NCBI GenBank assembly: GCA_035260485.1
Contig: DATFVC010000054.1
Coordinates: forward strand, 1 to 10,660
Direction: 5' to 3'
Source of the DNA: VRUE01 sp035260485
GTDB taxonomy: Bacteria > Actinomycetota > Thermoleophilia > Solirubrobacterales > 70-9
DNA length: 10,660 bases
Shown: positions 1-7,597 of the stretch, in pieces
Layout of the letters: the number at the start of each line of letters is the position of its first letter
How positions within the stretch are numbered: the first letter of the stretch is position 1
Made by a program: the position numbers and the translations under genes
Notes under the pieces: model-generated
The model's input: the letters and a program-made list of their open reading frames with translations, nothing else
What the model was told of the DNA's origin: nothing
Database searches by the model: none

Positions 1-922
1 CGCCGACCGTCAAGGTCTTGGCGCTCGCAATCGTCAGCGAGCCCCTCAGCGGAAAGCCGTGGTCGGTCCAGGTCGCCGACTGGTTGAGCGTGCCCGAGAA
101 GTTGATGTAGTTCAGCGTGTTGCCGCTCAGGGTATTTTCGGCGAGGTCCGGGGGAAGATCGGCCGCCGTGCAGTTGATTCCAGTAGACCCGTTGCCTTTG
201 ACCGTGTTTCCGCCCAGGCTCGTGCCGGTGATCGTGCTGGGGGAGGAAATGAAGATGCCCGATTCCGAGTTGCCTTCGACGAGGTTGTCGTGGATGTTGA
301 TCGCCCCGGTGTTGCCGGTGCTGGCGCTGTAGATGATCCCTGAGCGACCGTTGTTGAGAACTTCGTCGTGGGCGATTTCCGGGGAGCCGCCGCCTTCGAC
401 CTGGATGCCCCAATAGGTGCTGTTGCGAACCGTCGAATGGGTGATCGTGGGCGAGACGCCGTTGATCTTGATCGCGGGGACATTCGAGAAAGACCCGGCG
501 TAGCGGACTTCGGCGTGGTCAATGATCGAGGCGCTGCTGCCCGAGTTGAAGGCGATCCCCTTCCACTGGCCGGCGGCGCTGTCGCTAGTCGAGGTGAAGA
601 GGACCGGTTTTTCGGCCGTGCCTTCGGCTTTGAGCGTGCCGTTGACGTTGATTTCGCCGCCTTTGAAGGTGACGCCGGGTTCAGCGTTGACGGTCACCCC
701 CGCTTCGATCGTCGGACTGCCGGTGTAGGGGCTACCGGCAGCGGTGAGCGTCATGTTTTCCGTGATTTTTGACGGCAGAGCCGCCGCAGAGGCTGCCGAC
801 GGGGCGAGAAGGAGAGTAGCCAGCACCACCATGAGAGCGCAGGCACCGAGAGTTGCAGCCGTTCGCCACCAGGCGATACCAGCATTTCCTGATCCTCGGT
901 ACAGCAGCTTTGCTTCAGACAC
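1..922 (-). CDS. Secreted right-handed parallel beta-helix repeat protein (C-terminus off the left edge)
   Basis: The reverse strand is open for 307 codons to the window edge. The N-terminus has basic residues (K5, R9, R20), then a hydrophobic core (ALMVVLATLLLAP) and an ASA-type cleavage site near residue 47, so it is probably exported. From about residue 60 the sequence settles into short Gly/Asn/Thr/Ile-rich turns (for example GVTVNAEPGVTFKGG, SPTITHSTVRNSTYWGIQV, GINIHDN-like and NSESGIFIS-like stretches) spaced roughly 20-25 residues apart. This is the pattern of pectate-lyase-like PbH1 repeats. The family acts on or binds extracellular polysaccharide or serves as a surface fibre; no catalytic residues can be assigned from the part seen. 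The start is the GTG at 922-920, six bases after GGGGGAGG (936-929); an in-frame GTG at 928-926 abuts that site and is less likely. It faces away from the rest of the window. Confidence 0.85.
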   Translation of the reverse strand, partial: MSEAKLLYRGSGNAGIAWWRTAATLGACALMVVLATLLLAPSAASAAALPSKITENMTLTAAGSPYTGSPTIEAGVTVNAEPGVTFKGGEINVNGTLKAEGTAEKPVLFTSTSDSAAGQWKGIAFNSGSSASIIDHAEVRYAGSFSNVPAIKINGVSPTITHSTVRNSTYWGIQVEGGGSPEIAHDEVLNNGRSGIIYSASTGNTGAINIHDNLVEGNSESGIFISSPSTITGTSLGGNTVKGNGSTGINCTAADLPPDLAENTLSGNTLNYINFSGTLNQSATWTDHGFPLRGSLTIASAKTLTVG

Positions 923-936
923 TTCCACCCTCCCCC

Positions 937-999
937 GACTGATGATCGTTCAATAGAAACAGACTATTACATAAAGATTAAGTTTTGCTGTGCAGCGCT
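937..999 (-). promoter_or_regulatory. AT-rich spacer, probable promoter region of the beta-helix gene
   Basis: About 950-990 is clearly AT-rich (it includes TTTATGTAATAGT on the minus strand) inside a GC-rich window, and it lies just upstream of the beta-helix start. That makes a promoter likely. I cannot fix a -35/-10 pair with confidence. The stop of the ArsR-like gene lies at its upstream edge, so both genes run in the same direction. Confidence 0.3.
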
Positions 1000-1343
1000 T
1001 CATATCGACTTCCGCGGCCCCTTGTCGCCGAGACGACGAGCTGCTGCCTCGTCCTCGGCTCGGGTTGTTGCAAGCTGAGCCCTGACCCATCGGTCCTTGG
1101 CGACATCGGACTCGTGGTGAGCTGACGCCGAATCGGGCGCCGCTTTCTGCTTGACCGGCTTCGTGACTCTGCAAGCCTCAAGTACGCGCAGGTGACAGTC
1201 GCGCCGCCCGGCTGTAAGCCTGCCTCTCGCGCCAGCTCAATCGAGCTGCATGGCCGGCGCTCCGCGTTAAGCCTCCTGAGCATCCTGCGGCGAACAGGGT
1301 GGCTGAGCGCTCTTGTCGTGTCGATTGTCCGCCTGCGCTTCAT
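1000..1343 (-). pseudogene. ArsR-like winged-helix transcriptional regulator, one-base frameshift
   Basis: The ATG at 1343-1341 follows a good Shine-Dalgarno (GGGAGG, 7 bases away). The N-terminal frame reads MKRRRTIDTTRALSHPVRRR then MLRRLNAERRPCSSIELARE, a typical first helix pair of ArsR-like regulators (LSHPVRRR-L-L, then a helix-turn-helix with ELARE). After residue about 50 this frame becomes Arg/Ser-rich and unlike the family. In the neighbouring frame it continues coherently as DCHLRVLEACRVTK, followed by DVAKDRWVRAQLATTRAEDE, and stops at TGA 1002-1000. Adding one base near 1200-1212 joins the two parts into a protein of about 114 residues, a normal length for the family. Read uncorrected, the frame runs on to 978. 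It is divergent from the XRE gene at 1482, which suggests the two once shared control. A sequencing error is possible; otherwise the gene is dead. Confidence 0.65.
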
Positions 1344-1481
1344 CCGATCGCCTCCCGTGCCTCGGACAGTCCGCACATTGCGATACGTGCCGAGTTCTGT
1401 CTGGAATTGATCGAGAACCCTACACGGAAACCACCCTGATAGTTGGTGGACTTCCCCTGCGGGGTCGGGAAGGGTGCCTGA
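1344..1481. promoter_or_regulatory. Divergent intergenic region with nested inverted repeats
   Basis: This is the shared upstream region of the ArsR-like gene (minus) and the first XRE gene (plus). Near the XRE start it carries CTTCCC (1451-1456) paired with GGGAAG (1467-1472) and, inside that, CCCC-TGC-GGGG (1454-1464). The right arm overlaps the GGGAAGGG Shine-Dalgarno of the XRE gene, so the element could be an operator or a hairpin that masks ribosome binding. Both roles are inferred. Confidence 0.4.
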
Positions 1482-1727
1482 GTGCCGCCGCTCAGCCCCC
1501 GCCATCGCGCCTTGGGAAAGGCGGTACGGACGCTGCGCGAGGCGAGCGATCTGACCCAGGAATCCCTGGCCGACTTGGCAGGGATGAGCGCCAACTACAT
1601 CGGCGATGCCGAGCGCGGCGAACGCAATATCAGCGTGCGCGCCTTGTGGTTGCTCGCCGATGGGCTCAACGTGCCGGCGTCCACTCTGCTGCGCGAGGCC
1701 GAGAGGCACAGCAAAGGCAGGCGGTAG
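1482..1727 (+). CDS. XRE-family helix-turn-helix regulator (copy 1)
   Basis: This 81-residue protein is little more than a Cro/CI-type helix-turn-helix domain. Residues about 11-70 give LGKAVRTLREASDLTQESLA, then AGMSANYIGDAERGERN and the closing helix LWLLADGLNVPASTLL. The Q in LTQESLA and the ERGERN motif are classic for the fold. There is no extra sensor domain, so it probably binds DNA as a dimer, as small XRE proteins do. The start is GTG 1482 with GGGAAGGG 7-14 bases upstream. A paralogue lies 350 bp downstream in the same orientation. The divergent ArsR-like neighbour is broken. The regulated target is unknown; self-regulation through the upstream inverted repeats is possible. Confidence 0.85.
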   Translation: MPPLSPRHRALGKAVRTLREASDLTQESLADLAGMSANYIGDAERGERNISVRALWLLADGLNVPASTLLREAERHSKGRR

Positions 1728-1759
1728 CAGCTCGATCCCCCGCGAGCGCGGAGGTGGGT

Positions 1760-1895
1760 CGAACGAGCCCGACCACGATCCGGTCGCTGACACGAAGAGC
1801 CTCGTGTCGTCGGGGTGAGCAGGACTCGTTGGCGCCGTGCGAGCTGAGTGGCTGGCCGCTCTCGTCAGATCGCTTGTCCGCGGCCCGCGCTTCAT
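1760..1895 (-). pseudogene. Remnant of a second ArsR-like regulator (5' part)
   Basis: Reverse-strand sequence starting at ATG 1895-1893 reads MKRGPRTSDLTRAASHSAR. This matches the start of the ArsR-like gene at 1343 (MKRRRTIDTTRALSHPVRRR) after a one-residue gap. The DNA is also similar: GTGGCTG, CGCTCT-GTC, TTGTCCGC, GCGCTTCAT and GCCT-GGACAG occur in the same order in 1308-1372 and 1847-1920. Beyond the SHSAR motif no frame keeps the helix-turn-helix, so it is a decayed copy. The 3' limit is approximate. It sits divergent to the second XRE gene, just as the first copy sits relative to the first XRE gene. Confidence 0.4.
1789..1808 (+). terminator. Hairpin downstream of XRE copy 1
   Basis: GACACGA (1789-1795) pairs exactly with TCGTGTC (1802-1808) across a 6-base loop, 61 bases after the XRE stop. 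No T-run follows, which is common for GC-rich actinobacterial terminators. Confidence 0.4.
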
Positions 1896-1978
1896 TGTGC
1901 TGGCCGGGCGAGCCTGGACAGGTGCCCCCGGCTTCTGACGCATTCGGACTGCCACGCGTACCTACCTCCCCTTCCCTC

Positions 1979-1997
1979 CCACGCTCTGGCGGCGTGG
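1979..1997. promoter_or_regulatory. Inverted repeat upstream of XRE copy 2
   Basis: CCACGC (1979-1984) pairs with GCGTGG (1992-1997) over a 7-base spacer, about 75 bases before the XRE2 start. A pyrimidine-rich stretch (CTACCTCCCCTTCCCTCCC) precedes it. It is a candidate operator, by position only. Confidence 0.3.
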
Positions 1998-2073
1998 ATC
2001 GTTTCTTCGGTACGGGAGCCTACTTCGTTCTTTCCGTAAGTGGAGGAACCGACGGACGGGCAGCGTCCTGCCC

Positions 2074-2340
2074 GTGCCCCGAGCCAACTACGACACGCCG
2101 CCGCCGGAGCTGGCCCGGTTGGGCGCCGCCTTGAAGGCTCTGCGCGAAGAACGGGACCTCAAGCAGATCGAGGCGGCCAGCGGCGCCGGCATGACCGAGA
2201 GCCAGGTCTCAGACATCGAGCGAGGCAAGAACAACCCCGGCTGGCTTCTCTTGATTCGCCTCCTGGTCGACGGCCTCGACGCGGACCTCGGCGCTCTCGC
2301 CGTCGCCTACGAGCGCGCCGCCGAGAGCGAGACGGCGTAG
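2074..2340 (+). CDS. XRE-family helix-turn-helix regulator (copy 2)
   Basis: This 88-residue single-domain protein has a Cro/CI-type fold at residues about 13-78: LARLGAALKALREERDLKQ, AGMTESQVSDIERGKNNP, then a helical tail RLLVDGLDADLGALAVAYER. It aligns without gaps to copy 1 over the domain, sharing LG-A----LRE--DL-Q, AGM, D-ERG--N and the L-DGL helix. The two are diverged paralogues. GTG 2074 is the first good start, but there is no close Shine-Dalgarno: GGAGG at 2042-2046 is about 27 bases away, so a different start or poor translation is possible. A strong hairpin follows the stop. Function beyond DNA binding is not visible. Confidence 0.8.
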   Translation: MPRANYDTPPPELARLGAALKALREERDLKQIEAASGAGMTESQVSDIERGKNNPGWLLLIRLLVDGLDADLGALAVAYERAAESETA

Positions 2341-2355
2341 CGGAACCTCCACAGA

Positions 2356-2397
2356 GCCGAGCGCCCACCTACCTGCCCTCCAAGGTGGGCGCTCGGC
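2356..2397 (+). terminator. Strong hairpin terminator after XRE copy 2
   Basis: A perfect 15-bp stem, 2356-2370 (GCCGAGCGCCCACCT) with 2383-2397, closes a 12-base loop. It begins 16 bases after the XRE2 stop. It has no T-tract, but its position and strength fit a terminator. It also separates the XRE modules from the element to the right. Confidence 0.65.
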
Positions 2398-2424
2398 GCC
2401 AGCCAGCGATTCTCTAGACGATCT

Positions 2425-2570
2425 GTCCTCTTTGGCAGTCCACTTTCGCGGCTTCTTGCTCTGTAGGAGTGAGAGATATGCGCGATCCGAAGGCCAAAGA
2501 GACAATCGAGAGCGGGGCCGATCCGTCCAGTCGGGGGGTCCACTTTCGGGGTTCGTCGCCCTGTTGTAGT
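2425..2570 (+). repeat. Degenerate direct repeat with exact 100-bp spacing (GTCCACTTTCG)
   Basis: GTCCACTTTCG occurs at 2438-2448 and again at 2538-2548. The flanks also align without gaps (CTGT-G-AGT at 2461-2470 and 2561-2570). Each copy is preceded, exactly 13 bases upstream, by a further GTCC box (2425 and 2525). The spacing makes four related boxes in two pairs. Possible roles are operators or promoters of the element, or the terminal repeats of a lost insertion sequence. No transposase is present. Confidence 0.5.
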
Positions 2571-3262
2571 GGAGCGATGGGTGATCCCGTACGACAGGCA
2601 GATCGCAATGGATGGCAACCGCTGCGACGGCAGGAGAGCCGGAGCCGATGCAAACAGGCCGGGCAATGGACAGCGCTTGTGAGGTGGCAGACGACAAGCG
2701 CACAGAAGGCACCGGCTAAGCGATCGGGGTGGACGAGGAAGAGATCGTCAAGACCAAATACGACCTCACTACAGGGACCGGCTGTTCCTCGTCAGCGATG
2801 GGGCTATCCCTGTTCTCCTCTGTCGTTCTGGTTCTCGATCACTCTCTATATCTCTCTTCCCCTTCGCAGAGCGTCGATTTGCGGCCATCTTCGATTTGGC
2901 TCTGTAGAGCCGGATTATTTGCGGCCATATGGCCGACAGGGTGCCCACCCAGCGTTGCAATGCGGACACGAAAACGGGCCTGCCGGACGCCTAGCGGCCG
3001 CCTTTTCGGGCCTATCGGACGCCTTTTTCGGCCTAGCGGCCAAGGGCGATTTCGGGGTGGCGCGGATGGCCGCTCGTCCGTGTATGGGACGACCGTGCTG
3101 CCCAAACGACAGACAGGTCATGGATGCTCGGCTTGCCCGCCCGCGGCGAGGTCGCCGGCTACGGCGCTCGTCTGCGCTTCGCCCGTCGCTTCGCCTGTGG
3201 CTGCGCCGGTCCCTTCGATCGTGGCTGCACCGCTCGATCTGGCCACCGGGCCTCTGTTGCCG
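2571..3262. other. Gene-poor control region: pyrimidine-rich tract and palindromes
   Basis: I see no convincing gene here; the open frames have no family match, odd composition and no good Shine-Dalgarno. The stretch 2805-2872 is strongly C/T-rich on the plus strand. Next come a direct repeat ATTTGCGGCCAT (2877-2888 and 2917-2928), a tight hairpin GGCTCT-GT-AGAGCC (2898-2911) and a perfect palindrome GGCCATATGGCC (2923-2934). Together with the repeat cluster at 2975-3041, and just ahead of a replication-relaxation gene, this could be an origin, a transfer site or a regulatory leader. No specific role is proven. Confidence 0.4.
2975..3041 (+). repeat. Iteron-like short repeat cluster
   Basis: CGGGCCTGCCGGACGCC (2975-2991) recurs as CGGGCCTATCGGACGCC (3007-3023), 15 of 17 identical. 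CCTTTTCGGGCCTATCGGAC (3001-3020) recurs 21 bases later as CCTTTTTCGGCCTAGCGGCC (3022-3041), 16 of 20 identical. GCCTAGCGGCC is present at both 2989-2999 and 3031-3041. A 21-bp period (two helical turns) is typical of protein-binding iterons. It is also compatible with a decayed tandem repeat. Confidence 0.4.
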
Positions 3263-3466
3263 ATGGAGCGCGGTTTGCGGGCCTGGCAATTTGCCGACAT
3301 CTCTACGCACTCTCCGGGTCGAAACATCAAGTCGAACGGTGGCGACCTGATCGTGCTCACGATCTCTCTCCTCGCGCCCTTTGCTCTCCGCGCCTTCGCT
3401 ATCGCCTCCACGCTGGCTCCGCAGCGCTTCTTCTCCGAACAGCTGCGAGCTTGGAGGCTCGCGTGA
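3263..3466 (+). CDS. Possible small hydrophobic protein coupled to the next gene
   Basis: A frame ending TGA 3464-3466 overlaps the GTG start of the replication-relaxation gene by four bases (GTGA), the same coupling seen later in the operon. From ATG 3263 it would make 67 residues with one hydrophobic stretch (LIVLTISLLAPFALRAFAIA). There is no clear Shine-Dalgarno and no family is recognised. Upstream in the frame is a Pro/Ala/Val-rich run that could mean an earlier start. The coupling may be chance, since the GGAGG at 3453-3457 serves the next gene in any case. Confidence 0.22.
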   Translation: MERGLRAWQFADISTHSPGRNIKSNGGDLIVLTISLLAPFALRAFAIASTLAPQRFFSEQLRAWRLA

Positions 3467-4296
3467 GCACCGGTGCGACCGTCGCTGTGCCCGAGGCGAC
3501 GATCGAGGTCATCGTTTCACTCGCTGAGCACCGCGTCCTTTCCACCGCCCAGGTCCGCGCGATCCATCTTCCTGCTCGCAGCCTGCGGCGCGCCCAGCAG
3601 CTCCTCGCCGACCTGGAGCGGGCCGGGCTGATCTGCCACGTCGAGGCCCGCAGCGCTCCCCGGCGCCTGTGGTTCCTGAGCGAGCGCGGCGGCGAGCTCG
3701 CCGTCAACGAGGTCGGGATCAGCTTCCTCGAAGCGGCGCGAAAGCGCGGCGATGACTTCGGCTCGCTCTCCTGGCGACACGAGGTCGCCCATCCCTTGAG
3801 CCGCGGTCGCGGTCGAGCGCGGCGCACGCTGTTCGCCGACGCGGTGCTCATCTACCTGCTCCTCGAGGAGAGCGACATCGCCATCGAGCAGCGCTTCATC
3901 GAGCTTGACCGCGCCACCCTCTCAGCCGACCGCCTCGCCGCCGAGCTGGCCCGCTACGCGCAGCTCTATCGCGCCCGCGACAAAGGGGGCGAGGCCCTGT
4001 GGTGCTATCGCTACCCCAGCTTCCCGCAAGTCATCTGCGTGCTGGCCGGCGACTCCCGCAAGGCGCTGATCCGCAGGCGCAACGTGGCGCTCGTCCTGCT
4101 CGAACACGATCCCGAGCTGGCCCGCGCCTATGGGGCGGTGTCGATCTCCTTCTGCCTGCTCGAAGACCTCAAGAGTCGCGGCCCGTTCGCGCCGATCTTC
4201 CGCTCGGTCGGCGAGCCCGATCGCAACGTCGATTGGCTTGGGAAGGGCGAGGACATTGACCCGACACCGATCGAGAGTGAGGCAGCGGCGCGATGA
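3463..4296 (+). CDS. Replication-relaxation family protein
   Basis: This 277-residue protein resembles the replication-relaxation family (Replic_Relax) found on actinobacterial plasmids and integrative elements. Residues about 10-90 form a winged helix: VIVSLAEHRVLSTAQVRAIH, RRAQQLLADLERAGLI, then a wing with RRLWFLSERGGELAV. The second half has the family's degenerate nuclease-like core: WRHEVAHPL, LFADAVLIYLL, then RFIELDRATLSADRLAAELA followed by RYAQLY. This matches the usual PDA...E-D-x-x-T...K-L-x-x-Y order, except that the proline before D is an F-A here. The start is GTG 3463, five bases after GGAGG; an extension upstream to 3124 is Arg-rich and not protein-like. Its stop overlaps the next start (ATGA). 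It is the likely first firm gene of the element's operon, with a role in DNA replication or transfer. The exact reaction in this family is not known to me. Confidence 0.8.
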   Translation: MSTGATVAVPEATIEVIVSLAEHRVLSTAQVRAIHLPARSLRRAQQLLADLERAGLICHVEARSAPRRLWFLSERGGELAVNEVGISFLEAARKRGDDFGSLSWRHEVAHPLSRGRGRARRTLFADAVLIYLLLEESDIAIEQRFIELDRATLSADRLAAELARYAQLYRARDKGGEALWCYRYPSFPQVICVLAGDSRKALIRRRNVALVLLEHDPELARAYGAVSISFCLLEDLKSRGPFAPIFRSVGEPDRNVDWLGKGEDIDPTPIESEAAAR

Positions 4297-4502
4297 TCCC
4301 GAAGGGCAACGATCCGTCCTCCGCGCTCTCGATCAAGGCGCGGGTGCGCGAAGTCTCGGCCGCCGAAGGGCGAGCTCTGCGCGATCGGCAGATCGCGGCG
4401 GTCGGGCGCCTGCTGCGGCGCGCGGCGCTGATCTCGAAGCACGGCAATTCCTCGAAGCGATCCTCGCCCGCGACTTCGCGCCCTCGAAAGCGAGGGAAAT
4501 AG
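4293..4502 (+). CDS. Small basic protein of unknown function
   Basis: This frame encodes 69 residues. Its ATG overlaps the stop of the replication-relaxation gene (ATGA), and its stop lies four bases before the antitoxin start, so it is a true operon member by position. Residues 10-50 are helical and charged (SIKARVREVSAAEGRALRD, RQIAAVGRLLRRAALI). The last 20 residues turn Ser/Arg/Lys/Pro-rich (SSKRSSPATSRPRKRGK), which looks like an out-of-frame read. The neighbouring frame at 4420-4516 gives a balanced ARQFLEAILARDFAP, followed by SKAREIAVCL and a stop. A frameshift near 4410-4430 is therefore possible, and in that case the protein would be about 73 residues and overlap the antitoxin start. 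I do not recognise a family; a small DNA-binding accessory protein is only a guess. Confidence 0.5.
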   Translation: MIPKGNDPSSALSIKARVREVSAAEGRALRDRQIAAVGRLLRRAALISKHGNSSKRSSPATSRPRKRGK

Positions 4503-4506
4503 CAGT

Positions 4507-4794
4507 ATGTCTGTGAGCTATACTGATGCAATGGCAAAGGCGGCGAAGGTGATGGTCTCGATCCCCGACGAACTGCTTTCGCGGATCGACCGCGAGGCCG
4601 ACGAGCGTGGCACGACCCGCAGCGGCTTTCTTCAGGAGGCGGCGCGGCGAGAGCTGGGCTGGCCCGACCCCGCGCGCGTCGACGCCGCCCTCAATCGCGG
4701 TCGCGCCGCCCTCGCCGGAGCGGGGAGCTTCGAGTCCGCCGAGCTGATTCGTAGCGAGCGGGAGGCCCGCGATGCCCGTGATCGACGTCGTTAG
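4507..4794 (+). CDS. VapB-like ribbon-helix-helix antitoxin
   Basis: This 95-residue protein has an RHH (CopG/MetJ-type) DNA-binding domain at about residues 12-48: the strand KVMVSIPDELL, helix A SRIDREADERG, the turn TTRS and helix B GFLQEAARREL. The C-terminal half (about 50-95) is charged and probably disordered (SEREARDARDRRR). That is where such antitoxins wrap the toxin's active site. The start ATG 4507 lies about 10 bases after a GAGGG. A second in-frame ATG at 4531 sits closer to the domain but has no ribosome site. The 3' end overlaps the PIN toxin gene by 23 bases, the usual arrangement of vapBC operons. The antitoxin is expected to repress its own operon; no operator is obvious. 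It sits inside a longer element operon. Confidence 0.8.
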   Translation: MSVSYTDAMAKAAKVMVSIPDELLSRIDREADERGTTRSGFLQEAARRELGWPDPARVDAALNRGRAALAGAGSFESAELIRSEREARDARDRRR

Positions 4795-5229
4795 CGACGC
4801 CAACGTCGCGCTCAAGTGGTTCCACGCCGAGGGCGAGGAGGAAGTAGCCGAGGCGCGGGCGCTGCTGGACGCGCACAAAGCGCGCACGGTCGCGCTCAGC
4901 GTGCTCGACCTGACGGCCTATGAGGTCGGTAACGCATTGCTGCGCGGGCGTGCTGCGGCCGGCCCCGATCAGGTCGCCACGGTGCTCGAAGCGCTGGCCG
5001 AGGTCTGCCCCGCGCTTCGGCCCGATCCCAGCGAGCTTCGCCGTGCGACCGAGCTGGCCGCTCAACATGAGCTGACGCTCTACGACGCCGCCTACGCCGC
5101 CGTCGCCGAGAACCGCGAGGCGACGCTGGCGACGCTCGACCGCGCGCTGCTGCGGGCGGGCCTTGGCACCCGGCCAAGCGAGCTTGCAACCCGGCTTGAG
5201 GACGAGGACGCACAGGGAGGCCAACTGCG

Positions 5230-5233
<4 letters not shown>
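4772..5233 (+). CDS. VapC-like PIN-domain ribonuclease toxin
   Basis: This 153-residue protein has a full PIN domain, the metal-dependent RNase fold of VapC toxins, which in characterised members cleave tRNA or rRNA to stop growth. All four acidic active-site positions can be placed: D9 (VVSDANVALKW), E51 (YEVGNALL), D105 (LTLYDAAYAAVA) and D123 (ATLDRALL). The DANVALKW and LYDAAYAA signatures are standard. The last 20 residues (SELATRLEDEDAQGGQLR) extend a little past the domain. The start ATG 4772 lies within the antitoxin gene. The stop overlaps the recombinase ATG (ATGA), so toxin and recombinase are translationally coupled. The toxin looks active. It probably stabilises the element, because loss of the operon would leave free toxin. 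Confidence 0.85.
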
Positions 5234-7007
<1,774 letters not shown>

Positions 7008-7254
7008 ACTGGGGGTTCCGCTGGACTACGTGAGGCACGGTTTCGAGCGGTTTTAGCGAGATCTAGATCGGCTGGGATCGGCTGGAGTCTGTGGGGCTTC
7101 TTGCCCCATTTCTTGCCCCAGCAGACACGGCTAGCTTCGATAGCCTGAGCGCACCGAGGACTGCCGGATGTCGCGAAAGGCGGCTGCGCTGTGGCCTCCA
7201 GGCGCTCCTAGCTTGATCGTTCCGCCAGGCGGGCTCTATTCGGTCTGAGATTTG

Positions 7255-7399
7255 ACGTCCAAGTAGAAGCCATAGAGCCCCAGCGCGCCTAGCGCAAATC
7301 GCGGATCTCTTCGACGTGACGCGCACCACCGTCTACGGCCAGCTCAACCCGGCGACCAAGGGCAAACGTCCGGCGGGCCCGACAGCGGTCAGCCCATAG
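7255..7399 (+). pseudogene. Resolvase/invertase C-terminal helix-turn-helix remnant
   Basis: A frame from just after the stop at 7252-7254 to TAG 7397-7399 reads PARLAQIADLFDVTRTTVYG, then QLNPATKGKRPAGPTAVSP. This is the HTH_7-type DNA-binding tail of Hin/resolvase-like small serine recombinases (L--IA-LF-V-RTTVY--L). No catalytic domain is found upstream; the preceding sequence is full of stops in all frames. It is a decayed end of a gene, or a very short stand-alone reading of it. There is no start with a ribosome site. Confidence 0.4.
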
Positions 7400-7597
7400 T
7401 TGCGGATTGGCGCGGGGGAACAACGGACCAGGACCCAGCACTCAGGGCTGGGGTCGTGGCGCCTCCCGGGGCCCCGATGAGGGGACGGTCGACGCCCCCG
7501 ATTGCGACTATTGTCCTGAAATGAGCAGCGTCGAGCAAGGATCGGCCAAGCATCGTTGGCCCAAGCTCCGGGGGGCGGCCACCCGATAGGTCTCCGG
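7400..7597. other. Gap without a gene; one hairpin
   Basis: No supported gene was found. CCCAGC (7434-7439) pairs with GCTGGG (7447-7452) over a 7-base loop. It sits 35 bases after the resolvase remnant stop and could be its terminator. The rest is GC-rich spacer downstream of the 144-aa gene. Confidence 0.35.

Noticed and set aside
978..1955. Long minus-strand open frame of 325 codons
   Set aside because: It is an artefact of GC-rich sequence joining the remnants of two ArsR-like genes with antisense of the XRE gene; only the part from ATG 1343 matches a family.
1313..2134. Plus-strand open frame of 273 codons across the first XRE gene
   Set aside because: Arg/Ser/Pro-rich reading in another frame of the real XRE gene at 1482-1727 and its spacer; no start signal or family.
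2400..3060. CRISPR array
   Set aside because: The repeats are short, degenerate and at 21, 32 or 100 bp intervals, with no constant repeat-spacer pattern and no cas genes.
2469..3350. Plus-strand open frame of 293 codons in the gene-poor region
   Set aside because: Low-complexity Arg/Ser/Trp-rich translation running across palindromes and repeats, with no family resemblance.
3124..3462. N-terminal extension of the replication-relaxation protein
   Set aside because: Arg/Cys-rich and unlike the family; GTG 3463 has a proper GGAGG five bases upstream.
4128..4442. Minus-strand open frames opposite the replication-relaxation and small genes
   Set aside because: Shadow frames with biased composition and no start signals.
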